The notes under the pieces were generated by a model. That model saw only the letters and a list, made by a program, of their open reading frames with translations, had not been told where the DNA came from and ran no database searches. Below, piece after piece: positions 49,194 through 60,999 of a stretch of DNA of 64,000 nucleotides; the stretch's first letter is position 1; each line of letters opens with the position of its first letter. The position numbers were made by a program, and so were the translations under genes. This DNA is from Gymnogyps californianus. Its lineage: Eukaryota > Chordata > Aves > Accipitriformes > Cathartidae. Location of the stretch: positions 68,492,707 to 68,556,706 of the forward strand of contig NC_059473.1 in NCBI RefSeq assembly GCF_018139145.2, given 5' to 3'.

Positions 49194-52100
49194 GTCTCAG
49201 CCCTGATTAATATTTCACCTATGTGGAAATGCTGGTGTGACATTACACACAGAAAAAGCTTAGATGCTATTGCCCTGTCCAGGATATTGGCTTATGGAAA
49301 GGGAATTTTGGACAGTGTATCTTGGTACCTATGCAAATGCAAACAATTGTGTAACAGCGATACTTAGACTACTTTATTCTGCTTGTATTGATGAGCCCCA
49401 CACCGTAGGTTCCCAGGAAAAAAAGCATGGAAATTACTTGAAGTTTTCTCACCAGCTGCCTGGAGCATCTGGGGAAGGCTCCCAGCTGAGCCTCAGCTGA
49501 GCAACTGGTCAAATTTGTGTCATCATCAGTAACACAAGGCCTGAAGTATTTCACAGCTGGTTTGAAGACTCACACTTATTTTTTTGGTTGTGCAAGCTAT
49601 AATCTTCTGGTGAACTTTTCCAAGGGCTTTAAAAAAGTCATGGTTATTTGTTCTAGCAACTAAGATGTTGTCCAGGTAGCAGACTATACAGAATTTCTTC
49701 CACCACCTTCCGATATACAGCAAAATGTAGATGCAATGCTGAGAGTTAATAAGTATAGCTAAGCAGACTTGCATATCTTTATTTCAGAACCACTGCATTT
49801 TGCCTCACAGTATGTTTTCAAATGTGCTTACACTGTTTATTTTATAAAAACTGTCACCTTCATTAAAATCATTATAATAAACTTGTATCTGGGCATCAGA
49901 TATTTCTGCTAAATGCAGAAGAGGGCTTGTAAATGTTTTAGACTTCCCCTGACTCTTCCACACTTTTGATCTGTGGATGCAGTCAATGAAGACCACTTAG
50001 CTCTAAAGGGAGCATTCCCAATTATTTGAATCTCCTTGATTCAGAGCATTCATTAGGGAAACACACTAACCAATGAGTGTTAGCATTCACTGCAAACTAT
50101 ATACTTCAGCCAATATATTTTAAACTGGATTCTTTTAATGATACTCTAAATAAGTCATTTGCTTTCAGATGATCTGGGCATAAGCAGCTTCACGATCATT
50201 CTCTTTCATGTATGTAGGTTTGGTTGTTCAGTACCAGAGGTGAAACAAGAAACCTTCATATGAGCTGGAAACAAACCTGAAATCTCCTGCTTCCCAGACT
50301 CGACCTTTAAGCACAGCACTATTTCCTTCTTCATATACATGATGAGTGACTTCCTGCCTTTGTAGAGTTCAATTCCAAAGCTTCCATGGTTTCCAAAAGC
50401 CCTTAGATTCACTGTTTCATATTCAGTACAGGGCAAACAAAGGAAATCAGGAGCACATCAAGACTGCTGTTCAGTTACTAGGTTTCTTAAGCTCTTAGGA
50501 AAATATTTAATGGATGTTTCTTTCTGGATGATGCTGTACTAACAGGGATTCAGTCAGAAAAGGGAGGGAAAAAGTACGTGTAGACAAGCTTACATGCACA
50601 ATTCTGTACTGCCAGGGTCTGTAGCTGATCACATACACCAACTCTAACACTGAATATTAACTTTGGAGAAAAATTAAACCAGAAGAATAGAGAAAGGGCT
50701 GGAGAGAAGGTCTCCCAGTGACCATTCAAGAAGAGGAACAGGAATTCCCCAGACAAGCATCCTCCCTGGACCTCCTCTTCCATGTAGCATGTGATCCTCC
50801 CCCCCAGTACTTTTGCCATAGAAACTCAAAGTTCCCATATAGATTTTCATCAGGAACCACTCCAATTCCCTATTCCTGCTTCCTATGTAACTAGCATTGA
50901 CTGGAGCATGCTCTGGAGAGCCACTGCCACAACAGCTTAGGTTACAGGTTCCAGAGCTGCTAGTGAAAGGCAGTCTTGAGAACTGCAATGCAAAGTCTGT
51001 AGCATTGCCCAATTTAAGGCACTTAAGACACTGTGCAACATAGCCGCACTTCATCAGGCTTGCATACCAGGAGAGCAGAGTGCAACAAGATGCCAAACTC
51101 CCTAATATCTTGACCTTTATCTGCCATTCACGCTAAAAGCTCTTGTTTGCCTTTTTGATTGTTCATATTTTAAATGAAGCTACTTCTGCACAATATAAGC
51201 AATGTAATGAAGCATACATCACAACCGCAAACATCAATCACTTGCCACAAATAATGCATGGAAAACAACTAGGATTGACCCTTGTGGGAAGAAAGTTGTT
51301 CATACGAACTTCTCAGGGAATACAAATAATGAAGCCATTCTTAAAAATGAATTTAAGTTCAAGAACATTTTGTGAACAGGAAGAAAAAAAGGCTTAGTTC
51401 TTTAGATACTTTATTCACAAGTAATTTAACCACATGTACTTCAAAGACAGTGGTTTGGAACTGGTATTTATACAGTGTGGAATCTATCGCCAAAACCTCA
51501 TTCAACTTAAGTGCTGTAGCTCATAAACAGTTTTTTTCAGGAACACGAATGAACATACCATGCTCTTAAAGTGTTATTGTGTGTGGCTGACAGTAATAGA
51601 GATCTGTGATGTAATCTAAAAAAACACTACTGAAGTTCTGAAGTGCCTGAATTTTGTACTTGTGCTCAGACAACAAAGTGCCCAAGAACACCAAAACTTA
51701 CTATAAATTTCCTCTCAACAACGTCTACATTACCAAATAAGAAACTACAATTCTCTGCTAACATCGAGCCATCCACAAGACAACAGGTAACAGTGTAGAA
51801 GAGAATAATTTAACTTGTCAGCTTATTCTATAACCATACCGTTTCTTGAACTGTCCGTGTCATATGACATGGTGGCAAAGCATTTGACTCAATAACTGGC
51901 AGCAACATTGCTCACATAATTGGTGGAGTGTCCCTAATGTTGACTTAAGGTTCCCAGCACAGAAAAAAAGCCAAGAGGAGTTTAAAAAGATGCTATAGCA
52001 ACCACATTACTATAGGAATAGTAATGATGGAAATCTTGCAATAGATGGGAATCCTTCATAAATGCTGAATGGGATTCAGTACTGAAGTACAAGTACATGA

Positions 52101-55023
52101 AAAGTACATGCTTTTGAAAAATGGCTTCATAGCATTGCCAAGTCATACCTGTGTCATCCTTTAGGTATAAGTTAATCCATGTAAAAAATGACTTGATATG
52201 CCAAATCCCCAGGGGAATAAATGCTTTGCAGGATGGAGGACACCAAAAATGGGGGGCAGCTGTAACTGATGGACACCGCATTGTTAAAGGAACAACAATC
52301 AAATCTCTGCCCTGTGTGTTTGCAGTAGGTGGTACATGTGCTAGGCTACGAGTACATTCCAGAAGGCAGAGATAAGATAGGAAGAGGACTTTTCCTCTTC
52401 TGCTTACTGTGTTCACTGAAACATAAAGTGGAAAAAAAGAAGCATTTTATGGAGTTGGCTCAGAAAGCTACACCTCTCCCAGCGCCTAGATCCTGGTAAA
52501 TGGCACCCATATGAAACACTGCTGTGTTCTTCTCATACATCTTCAACCTCACTGCAGACCTGCTCCTTAATCCATCTCTCATCCACAAGCAGAACTGTAC
52601 TGTTTGTATAACCAGTATGAGGAAGCTAAGCAGCAGGAGCAAGGGAAGGTTTTAGACAAAAGATATAATTTGAAACAGAATAGAAGATGCAGAATAGCTC
52701 TACTGTTATTGTTACAGTAAAGTTCCTTATTCAGTGTTAGATGAAAGCTACTGACCATTTTTCACAACAGATTTATTCCAATATAAGAGCATTCTGAACA
52801 GCTCCAACTTCCACTTATATAAAATAAATCAGTCTATAAAGCCAGGTCCTTGTCTAAGCTCCAATTTTTAATTTTCTTCCATAAATGCTATTTCAGTTTC
52901 AGTCTGTAACAGCTAGGAATCTGTTATGGACGACTAACTTTTTCCACAGCAAATGCATAATAACTTTACAGGGGTTTTGTGTAGTCCAGCAGAAATAGAA
53001 ACAAGCAAAAACTTAAAAGACTATTTCTGGCTTATATTATCACTGGATACTAAAGTCAACTTCTAGCCATTGATAAGTCATATTACATTGCACCCAGAGG
53101 GTTCTATCAACACTCACACAGCATAAAACACCTGTTTTGAAAGTAATGAAGCATGAAGCTACCCAAAATTTTTTGAAAACTTTAAGCCATTCATTCCTGA
53201 AGTGACTTTTTAAAGTGAAATTTTAAAATTTGTTTTGCTTATACCCGATACATGATAGTGTGATCTGGGAGGCTGTAAAGCTTTGATTAGCATTCTTTGG
53301 GAAGGTTTGGATATTTTTTTGATGTGTTGCCTCTTATCTCTGCTTCTAGTTTATCAAGACCCAGATGAGGTAACCTCATGCTGTACAGTTCAAATATTCT
53401 TACATGCTGCTGAGTCCTCAATTTGGTGGAAATTACCACAGCTTGAGAAATTCTGCTCTCAGTTTCAGTTTCATAGTTTTCTTTTTGTGATTGCTTGTTT
53501 ATTTATTTATTTCTCTGTGAAGAGTTTTCAGAAGGAAAACTAAGAGGCCAGCATATGTGTATAGAAAAGATTAAATTGGATGTAAAATGAACACCTAAAG
53601 TTAGATAAACAACAAAGTTATTCTTTCAACATGAACTGCATCCATTCCCATCTCATAGGGATACAGTAGGACTGGAAGGGATGACCTAGGTCATTGTTTT
53701 CTCAGGAAATCATAACATATAATCTAATTCATAAAGTCACAACATTTCATCAGAAATTGATTAGTAGGTTGGCGCCTTTCCACACCATCAGAAAGAACAA
53801 TGTGAGAAAATAAAGTGAGCATACTTCAATAAAATATGAGCCACATGGGAAATGATTTCCTAAAATTAAGCTCAGGATTAGGAGTGTTGAATAAAAAGGT
53901 TAACATCCAAAAGAGATAAATGACCAGGAAAGCACTTAAGATATCAAAGAACTAAAAATCACCAGGATCTGTTATCATCCATGTTTTTGGGGTAGTTATT
54001 TATGTGTCTGCACAAGGGATTACCACAGCCCCATTATGTAGTTCTACAAGGAGACACCAGTGAATGGATGACGCATAGGAAAATAAAACAAATTTTTAAG
54101 TACTGACCATCCAAACGCTGGTCTCCAGCTGTGTGGAGATCATTAATATTTATGATGCAAAACCTAACCTCTGACCATTTAGTCAATCAAAAGGGATAAA
54201 AACGAAATACAGGAAGTGCAATAGCTCAACTTTTGATTCACAAGTTCATTGTGGAGACCGCTAAATGTAAGAAAAGAATCTGTAGAGTAATGTGGACAGA
54301 TTAAAAAAGACCTATGATTCAATCCCATAGTCACGGTTATGGGAAGTTCAGGATTGCGAACAGCTTTTATAAATGCCTATGTCCTCTGTCATTCTGTCCT
54401 CCAAACCAAAACCACCATAGTTAAGGGTGAGTTACTTCTACCCCCTAAAACACTGAAGGGTACTGAGCTACTGTCATTCCTGGTCCTTACTAGGAGCTGG
54501 TAATGGATCATGGCTTGCTCTTTTTTACATGCTTATGCAGACCATTGTTGCCAGATTGTGTGTATATTTGTACAACATGTGGCTTCTGGTATGTTCAAAT
54601 CCCACCCCAGCTACCTGCAAGGGGGATGTCTTTCACAAAAACTAAATGGCTTGTTTACAGCCAAAGTAAATAACAACTTAATTGCTTGAGAGTCTCTTTG
54701 CTTCCTGGCCAGGAGATGTCCCAGGGGACACCGCTATCTCCAAAGCTGAAGCACTGTAGTCAGTTGGGAAATAAATGGAGGGCTTGGTTAAGAGTTGAAC
54801 TTGTGAATGACAAGAAATTCGTTATATGAACATTTGAAACTGAAGAGACTCCTCCAGGGGAAAAGACACACCTAAGTACAAGGTTGTCCTGAGAGCAAGA
54901 TCATAGGACCTTGCCAAGATAAGGACTGGTTTGCAGCTAAAATGGCTACGTGGGCATCCTGACATCCTGTTGTATAGATGTTACACAGTGGGTCTCCTGG
55001 GTTTGAACTGACTGCATCAGGGT
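49194..55023. other. Noncoding DNA, no gene recognised
   Basis: Open frames up to about 144 codons (50674-51096 and 51982-52416, both minus) have no recognisable domain and no splice-like flanks; I do not call them. A short CR1-like 3' tail is suspected at 53640-53710. No intact mobile element or RNA gene is seen. Confidence 0.65.
53640..53710 (-). mobile_element. Possible CR1 3' tail fragment
   Basis: The words 'ctcatagggatacagtagga' and 'ctggaagggatgacctaggt' resemble the reverse complement of the CR1 3' end ('...gacctcttgaggtcccttccagtcc...'), a very common bird motif. Only about 60 bp are recognisable. Confidence 0.4.
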
Positions 55024-55500
55024 GTCATGAGGGCCAGAGGCTCCTTGGGGTCAGGCACTGAGAGCCATGGGGGCTCCCCAAACCAGAAGGCGGATGTGCA
55101 GGGCCCTGGTGGCGAGGCCCTGCCTGGCTGCCCCTCACCAGGGAGCAGGGCAGCTGGGGGGCAGCAGGGACAGCCCCAGCCCCGGACATCGGACGCCTCC
55201 TTGGGGACAGGCTGAGGATGGGCTGGGACACAGGCTTGCGGTTGAGTCCAGCTCAGTGGGGCCCATGGCTGGGCAGGACAGGGCTGTGGGGAGCTGGAGA
55301 CCAGCCCTGCTGCGGCATCACTGGGGCAGGGGCTGACTGCTCGAGGGGCTGATATGGGGTCTTCGGCTGGGGCAGGGTGGAGGGAGCCCTGGGGGGACTG
55401 AAATGGGGTCCTGGGCTCTGGGCTGGGTTGGGGCAGCCCTGGGCGAGGCTGGGCAGGGTCAGTAAGGCCTGTGAATGCCTCCATGGCCCTGATCTCCTGG
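55017..55500. other. Sharply bounded GC-rich block
   Basis: GC content jumps from roughly 40% to well over 60% at about 55017 and falls back near 55500. The block has G-rich plus strand, few CpGs and imperfect internal repetition ('atggggtc' words at two places). Open frames on both strands (155 codons minus, up to about 90 plus) are proline/glycine-rich and carry no family motif; they are what such base composition produces. It is probably part of the insertion proposed in the next entry. Confidence 0.75.
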
Positions 55501-55630
55501 TAGCTATAATCTTTAATTTTATCTGACTTTATCTCAATTTATTTTATTTTTATTTTTCAAACCGAGTATTATTGTAATAAATGACATCTTAATAAAAAAA
55601 ATTGGTTACCTTTATCTTAATGTTTTTCCA
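55028..55630 (+). mobile_element. Possible third solo LTR (degraded, unproven)
   Basis: If the ends are set at TGAGGGCC (55028) and GTTTTTCCA (55630), the element has TG...CA ends and is flanked by the 4-bp direct repeat GTCA (55024-55027 and 55631-55634), the duplication length of class I (gammaretrovirus-like) elements. It has a GC-rich first part, then a TATAAT-like word, an AT-rich stretch and AATAAA signals at 55576-55581 and 55591-55596, a layout compatible with U3-R-U5. However, a 4-bp match found by trying several end choices is weak, and I do not recognise the family. It could instead be a retroposed GC-rich sequence with a short A tail. Confidence 0.3.
55369..55396 (+). other. Predicted G-quadruplex motif
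   Basis: Four G runs (GGGG, GGG, GGG, GGGGGG) are separated by loops of 2, 4 and 6 nt, fitting the usual G3+N1-7 pattern. It lies inside the GC-rich block. Folding in the cell is not shown. Confidence 0.6.
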
Positions 55631-55639
55631 GTCATACGA

Positions 55640-58600
55640 GTGATTCCAGGGTGCCTCAGACAATCCAAATACCTATTTCCCAAAGGACTGGCAGTCCATG
55701 GTGGCAATCCACTGCTGCTCTGCTGTCGTACTGCCCAGCTCCCACTGTATGGTCAAGGCTATCAAAGAAGCAGCCGGATATTCCTCCACTAACCTGAATT
55801 TTACAGTCAAAAGGAGAGGTAACAGACTGCAGTACGTGAATGGAAAGGGGCACGTAAGCTAAGGAGTACTGGTGCGTACTCTTCATGAGTCCTGAAGAGT
55901 ATTGAAGAGCACTTGGATCTAGGGAGGGCTGTGCTCTCTCAAAATGTTCTCCTAATGTCAAACAAAATCCTGCAGTGACCTTAAAACAAGTGGGCAAAGA
56001 CAGAATTTTGGAAAAAGCCATGAAGGAATGAATTATATGAACAAATAAGAGTGCATTAGTCTTTCTTCATAAATCTCAAATTATTCAACAACAAATAACA
56101 GTAGCCTTGCCCTCTTTTACAAATAGGCGAAAACCTGCACCAAACTGATCTTGTTCAGGGATACCTAATCCCCAGTGGCAATGCTAGAAACCATGCTGTT
56201 CTTTGCACATGACGTTGTACTGTTTTTCCATTAAAGCTTCTTCTTTTCTACAGAGGGCTCTGTAACCTACAGATAAATGCCATTCAGCATTGAATTTTGA
56301 TGAATACAATACTCTTTTGTGATAGTTCAAAGTTCCAAGAATAGGGTGTATGAACATGTAGACAACAGTGATCTATTTCTGAAGGGCAAATCTACACGGA
56401 GCCAAAATATTAGAGTCTGAAGAGACTTCATAGTTTTCCAAGGCCACCCAGAAGCAGAATTAATGACTGTTTTCAGTACACCTTCTTATGTGCATCTACA
56501 GCAATGGCTCTTCCATGAATGAATAGAAAATAAATCTCAGGCACACTGTAGAAAGTCCACTTCACAGAGAGAGATGAATTTCATGTATATTTTGAGATAT
56601 ACTGTTTAAAAAGGAATTACTTTAACTTTAAACAATTTAGACTTCAAAAGTTAAGGTGCTCATTTTGGAGAACAACTGTCACAGTACCAATCCTATTTCA
56701 TTAATATAGACAATAATAGACAGCTATAGACTAGAAATAAATAAATTATATTTATCCAGCAGCTACTATCCTTTCCTGGCATGTTCTACCTGACTGAAGG
56801 TGTCATAAAATATTGCCAATAATTCTTTGGCGATTGTTGTTGTGCTGTATTATTTTCTCTCAGCATTACCTTTCCTATTGTTATTTTTGATATTTTTTCC
56901 TGTGCTGTAGTAGTCTTAGCAGTTGATCTGTTAGAACATGTATTTTTCTTCTGACTTTCATGTGCCTTCACTATTGTATAACAAAAGCTTGCTTCACATA
57001 GCACTGAGCAACTTTCCCTCGTAGAGGCTGTGGCAAGAGGTATGGGCTGACAGACTCGTCTCTGTGTCTCCTGATATTATTCATTGTGGAATTCTGGGCC
57101 AACGCTAGTCTCCATGGTCTTTTCAGTTTACATTCCTTGTTCTGGAAGATGCCAAGAAACAGCAAGAGAGCATTTATTAAATTAGACAGGGAGACATTAC
57201 AAAACAGGAAGGGAGCTGGATGGATGAGTATTTATCTTCAGAAGGTCCCAGCAAAAAGATGTGTTCGAATTGCTGGAGATTATTCAGTTTGGTAAGCTAT
57301 AGGCTTCTACCACACTTTGGTTGGCTAAGCTCCTCTTTTTAAATCGCTTGTGCGCTTGTGGCCTTTATGGAGGTACAAAGAACTATGTTACTTTAAGTGG
57401 GACTATACAGGTGCAATGGGGTGAACTTATTGTTTATTTGTGACCTGTGGGAAAGTGTTCCCAATAAAATGAAGCTCACAGAGAGGGTGACAGTTTTTTT
57501 GTCATTTAAGATCTTCCTTTTTTCAAACAGGTAAAAGATGCAATGTGTATAACTCCAATTTTGAGCTCAGCTGAAATGAAATATCTGTTGCATTCTAACT
57601 CAGAATGAAAGATTACTTTCTATGGGCTCTATTCAGCAAAAAAGTCCAATTTTTGTGGTTTTGGCAATAGTTTCTTTGTGGGCTTCAATGGTTTAACTTT
57701 CACTGAGCTGAAGTCTCAATCGAGAGCCAGAAGTTTCTCCACATCTCTCCCTTGAGAATCAGCCTGGAGGTTCTGGCAGCAGTTCTTTACTAGTATTGAA
57801 AAGATGTCATGATCCCAAAGCACATAGTTTTGCTTTATATTTACTCATATCTGCAGTCTACCTTAACTCTGTCTTGACATTGGTCAAGTGTTAATGTTAG
57901 CATAAATATGCTTAAACAAAAAGCAAGAAATAACAAGCTACTTTCTTTTCTGAAGATGTATGGGTAGAAGCAAATATCAGTAACATAGAGTGGAAAAAAA
58001 AGTAATTCCATAGATGATGCAGTTATCTGCAAACTAGCTTTCTAAATACAGAAAATACAGAGTTAAGGTTAAACTTAAGAACCCCAAATACATTAGCATG
58101 TGGAAATACAGGGGAGATACCAAAGCAGCTGTAAATTTACTTATCTTACAGGCTTCTACTACACTTCTTTTGGCTATATCTCCTCTTTAGATTGAGTATC
58201 TGCATACACTGTAATATAAAATGCAATTGTGACAAAGGTATTCCAGTGTTTCCGATACCAGGTTAAAAAAAGAGAAGCTTTTAAAAGACCTTCACTTTTC
58301 CCAGTGTTGCTTAGTTGCAAGAAAAAAAAGAAGTATCCTGGTTCTCTCTTTGTAACCTAATATTATAATAATTCTGCTACCTCATCTCAGTTTCCGAGGT
58401 TCGGGGTGATGAGAACTGCATAATGTCCAGGAGCTAATTTATTCTGCGTAGGATATGCAGGCCTTCAACAACAAGCTGTAACAATTGTCTGGGGCCATAC
58501 ACTGAGTAGCAAAGATGTAAGTACAACTTATTTCCCCTAATTTTTGTACTTGTGACTTTGCAACCTAAAAAACATTCAACATATTTTTATATGAATTATA

Positions 58601-60729
58601 TAAACACATACATCGTATAGATCCACACATTTTAATGCAGATGGAATATTAGGTGTTTGCAATTTTAATATGCCGTGGAAAGGATTAGATAACAGGTATG
58701 TGCATTGACAGCGCCCCTAGCCCAATAACATAATGCTGATTCAAATGCATATTCTCACAGGGTGTATGAGTAAACAGATGCATAGGGAGTTCCAAAATCT
58801 CCTAACTTCCACTGAAATGAATATAAATTATGTGCCTGGGGACATTATGCATACAGAGTATTTGTGTGCGACTGTAAATGTCCAAATGGCCTTGAAATGT
58901 AGCTGTAAAACCTGATTCTGATGTGAGATTGATTCTGATGTGAGATAAATTCCGAGCGAGAAAGCAGTAAGAGAGCATCTCCCAGCCACTAGGCCTAGGT
59001 ACTTCCTCTGTTCAGTAGCAATGAGCAGGTAGGCTGAAACATGCCTAGTTCTTTGGGTATTTTGAAATAGACTACAGCTAGTACAAAAGTTATGCATTTT
59101 TCCAGGTATTCCTAAGTTCATCCCCACAGGCAGACAAATCAATTCTGTGTACAAGTCTAAAGGAGAAAGATTTAATGAGATCTGGAAACATTTTTTAATG
59201 CTGTAACATCAAGTTCATCCTTTACAATGTTTTCTGTTAAAGAAACAATTCTGGTGTCTGAAACAACACAATATTTTTCCCTGTTTGCATCTAGAAAGTA
59301 GCAGTGGTATCTTAAGATGCAGGAGCACAAACAAATCACCATGGAGGAAGCTCAGACTTAGATCAGTTGCCTTGCAATAGTTGCTTGCAAGCATGCACTG
59401 CGCATCATCCCACATTTACCCCAGGGTACAAGAACACTCATAAACAGTTATTGGGAAGAACAGCTTTTGTGCTGCAAATTCCCATCTAACCTTACCGTAT
59501 TTGTTGATGTGCCAGTGACTTGTGATTGGATGGAAAGAGGTGAATTGGTTAAGAGAGTCTATAAGTCCTATTATTTGCCCAGAAAGTGATGACGTAAATT
59601 TATGCAGTTAAGTCCCTTTTGGGATTTTAGGAGCAACATGCATCATTCTAAGTTTCTCAATGACCCTTCCCAAGAAAAGGCAATTTTTTGTGGTTGCTTC
59701 AGATAGAAGAGAGAAGTGCATCACTATCACTTAAAGGTTAATGGAGAGCTGGAAGATTTACCCCGGTGAGCTATAGATAGACAGAAGGGGTTACAGGTGC
59801 ATATTGCAATAGGTGTCATTAGAAGTTCAGGAACATGAAAGAAATGTTCGAAAAAATGCTTACAGTCAAGTCAAGGGACATCAAAGAGACAAACAGTATG
59901 GAAGCAGAAACTAAGAGGAGAGGTTGCCATGAGTGGTAGGTGGATTTATGTCAGTACTAACCATTACGAATCTTTGGTTATTGTCCTAGATCTAGATTGG
60001 TAGATTCAGGTGAGTTAAACATCTGCCATAGTTTAAGTGATAGTCCATAAGAAATATGCATGAAAGGAAAAATTTGGGACACTCTATCCACGTGGCCATA
60101 GACAGAGATTTACACATGCGGAGGAGAAGGTGGCAGAAATTAATCTATTTCAACAGTGAAGAAGGTGGAAGCACATTTGGCAGAAGGAGATTTATCTGGG
60201 GAAGCTGCAATACAAGATAGGATACACACAGCGATCATCATATGAGAAGGAGTAACATCTCAGGGATGTTCATAGCATTAGTTACTGGGGAATTGTATGG
60301 GATTTCCACCCATATCACCCACATATGAAGAAGCTATAGGAGACACTGCTCTATTATAAGTGTCCCCACCACAACTACAGCCTCCTCCAAAGTTCAATAT
60401 CTTTCTCTCCAACAAATATGAAAAAAAGTAACAATGTAACTTTCTCTAATTTCAGAATACCATATTACTTTGGTCATATTACCAGTAGAGTGTAGATGGA
60501 GGACAAAGCAGTGGAAGTGATCCAGCGAAAGCTAAACACAAGCTTATCACATTACGGTCTAAATTTCATACACAGTAGAAAATGAAGTAATGAAACAACT
60601 AACTCCTAACAGGAGTGTATTGCAATATTGAATGGTCGAGTTCTGATAGAAATGAGAAGACAACATTCTTTGAGTACAAGATGCTAAAGTAAAAATAGCA
60701 GTTAGCCAAATGCCCTGGCAACATGTAAG
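55640..60729. other. Noncoding DNA, no gene recognised
   Basis: No coding exon is supported. A loosely matching ~45-bp segment occurs at 57301-57350 and again at 58150-58200 ('aggcttctaccacacttt' versus 'aggcttctactacacttc'). A perfect-but-one 17-bp tandem duplication lies at 58914-58947. No mobile element with clear ends was recognised. Confidence 0.65.
58914..58947 (+). repeat. 17-bp tandem duplication
   Basis: GATTCTGATGTGAGATT is followed directly by GATTCTGATGTGAGATA, differing only at the last base. A recent local duplication. Confidence 0.85.
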
Positions 60730-60999
60730 TTCTCTTCCTTTCCCCTTTCCCCTTTCCCCTTTCCCTTTTCCCCTTCCCCTTCCCCTTCCCCTTCCCCTTC
60801 CCCTTCCCCTTCCCCTTCCCCTTCCCCTTCCCCTTCCCCTTCCCTTCCCTTCCCTTCCCTTCCCTTCCCTTCCCTTCCCTTCCCTTCCCTTCCCTTTCCT
60901 TTCCCTTTCCTTCCTTTTTTTTTTTTCCTTTCCTTTCCTTTCCTTTCTTTCCTTTCCTTTCCTTTCCTTTCCTTTCCTTTCCTTTCCTTTCCTTTCCTT
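60730..60999 (+). repeat. 270-nt uninterrupted homopyrimidine tract of graded repeat units
   Basis: Every base from 60730 to 60999 is C or T. From left to right the unit changes: CCCCTTT (about 3-4 units, 60742-60769), CCCCTT (about 12 units, 60770-60841), CCCTT (about 11 units, 60842-60896), a transition with a 12-nt T run, then CCTTT (about 14-15 units with one CTTT interruption) to 60999. On the minus strand the purine strand GGGGAA can form G-quadruplexes, and the homopurine/homopyrimidine symmetry permits triplex (H-DNA). Long minus-strand frames rich in Lys/Gly/Arg/Glu across it are by-products of the repeat, not genes. Confidence 0.97.

Noticed and set aside
50674..51096. 140-codon minus-strand frame
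   Set aside because: No motif recognised, and an overlapping minus-strand frame (50550-50819) is also open. No support beyond length.
51982..52416. 144-codon minus-strand frame
   Set aside because: No domain or splice evidence. A second frame on the other strand is also open, so low stop density rather than coding is likely.
53755..53800. Mariner-like terminal word 'ttagtaggttggcgcc'
   Set aside because: Only about 10 bases resemble a mariner end, with no matching opposite end.
55017..55484. 155-codon proline-rich frame on the minus strand
   Set aside because: High GC makes stops rare. There is no motif, no splice-like flanks, and other frames over the same block are also open.
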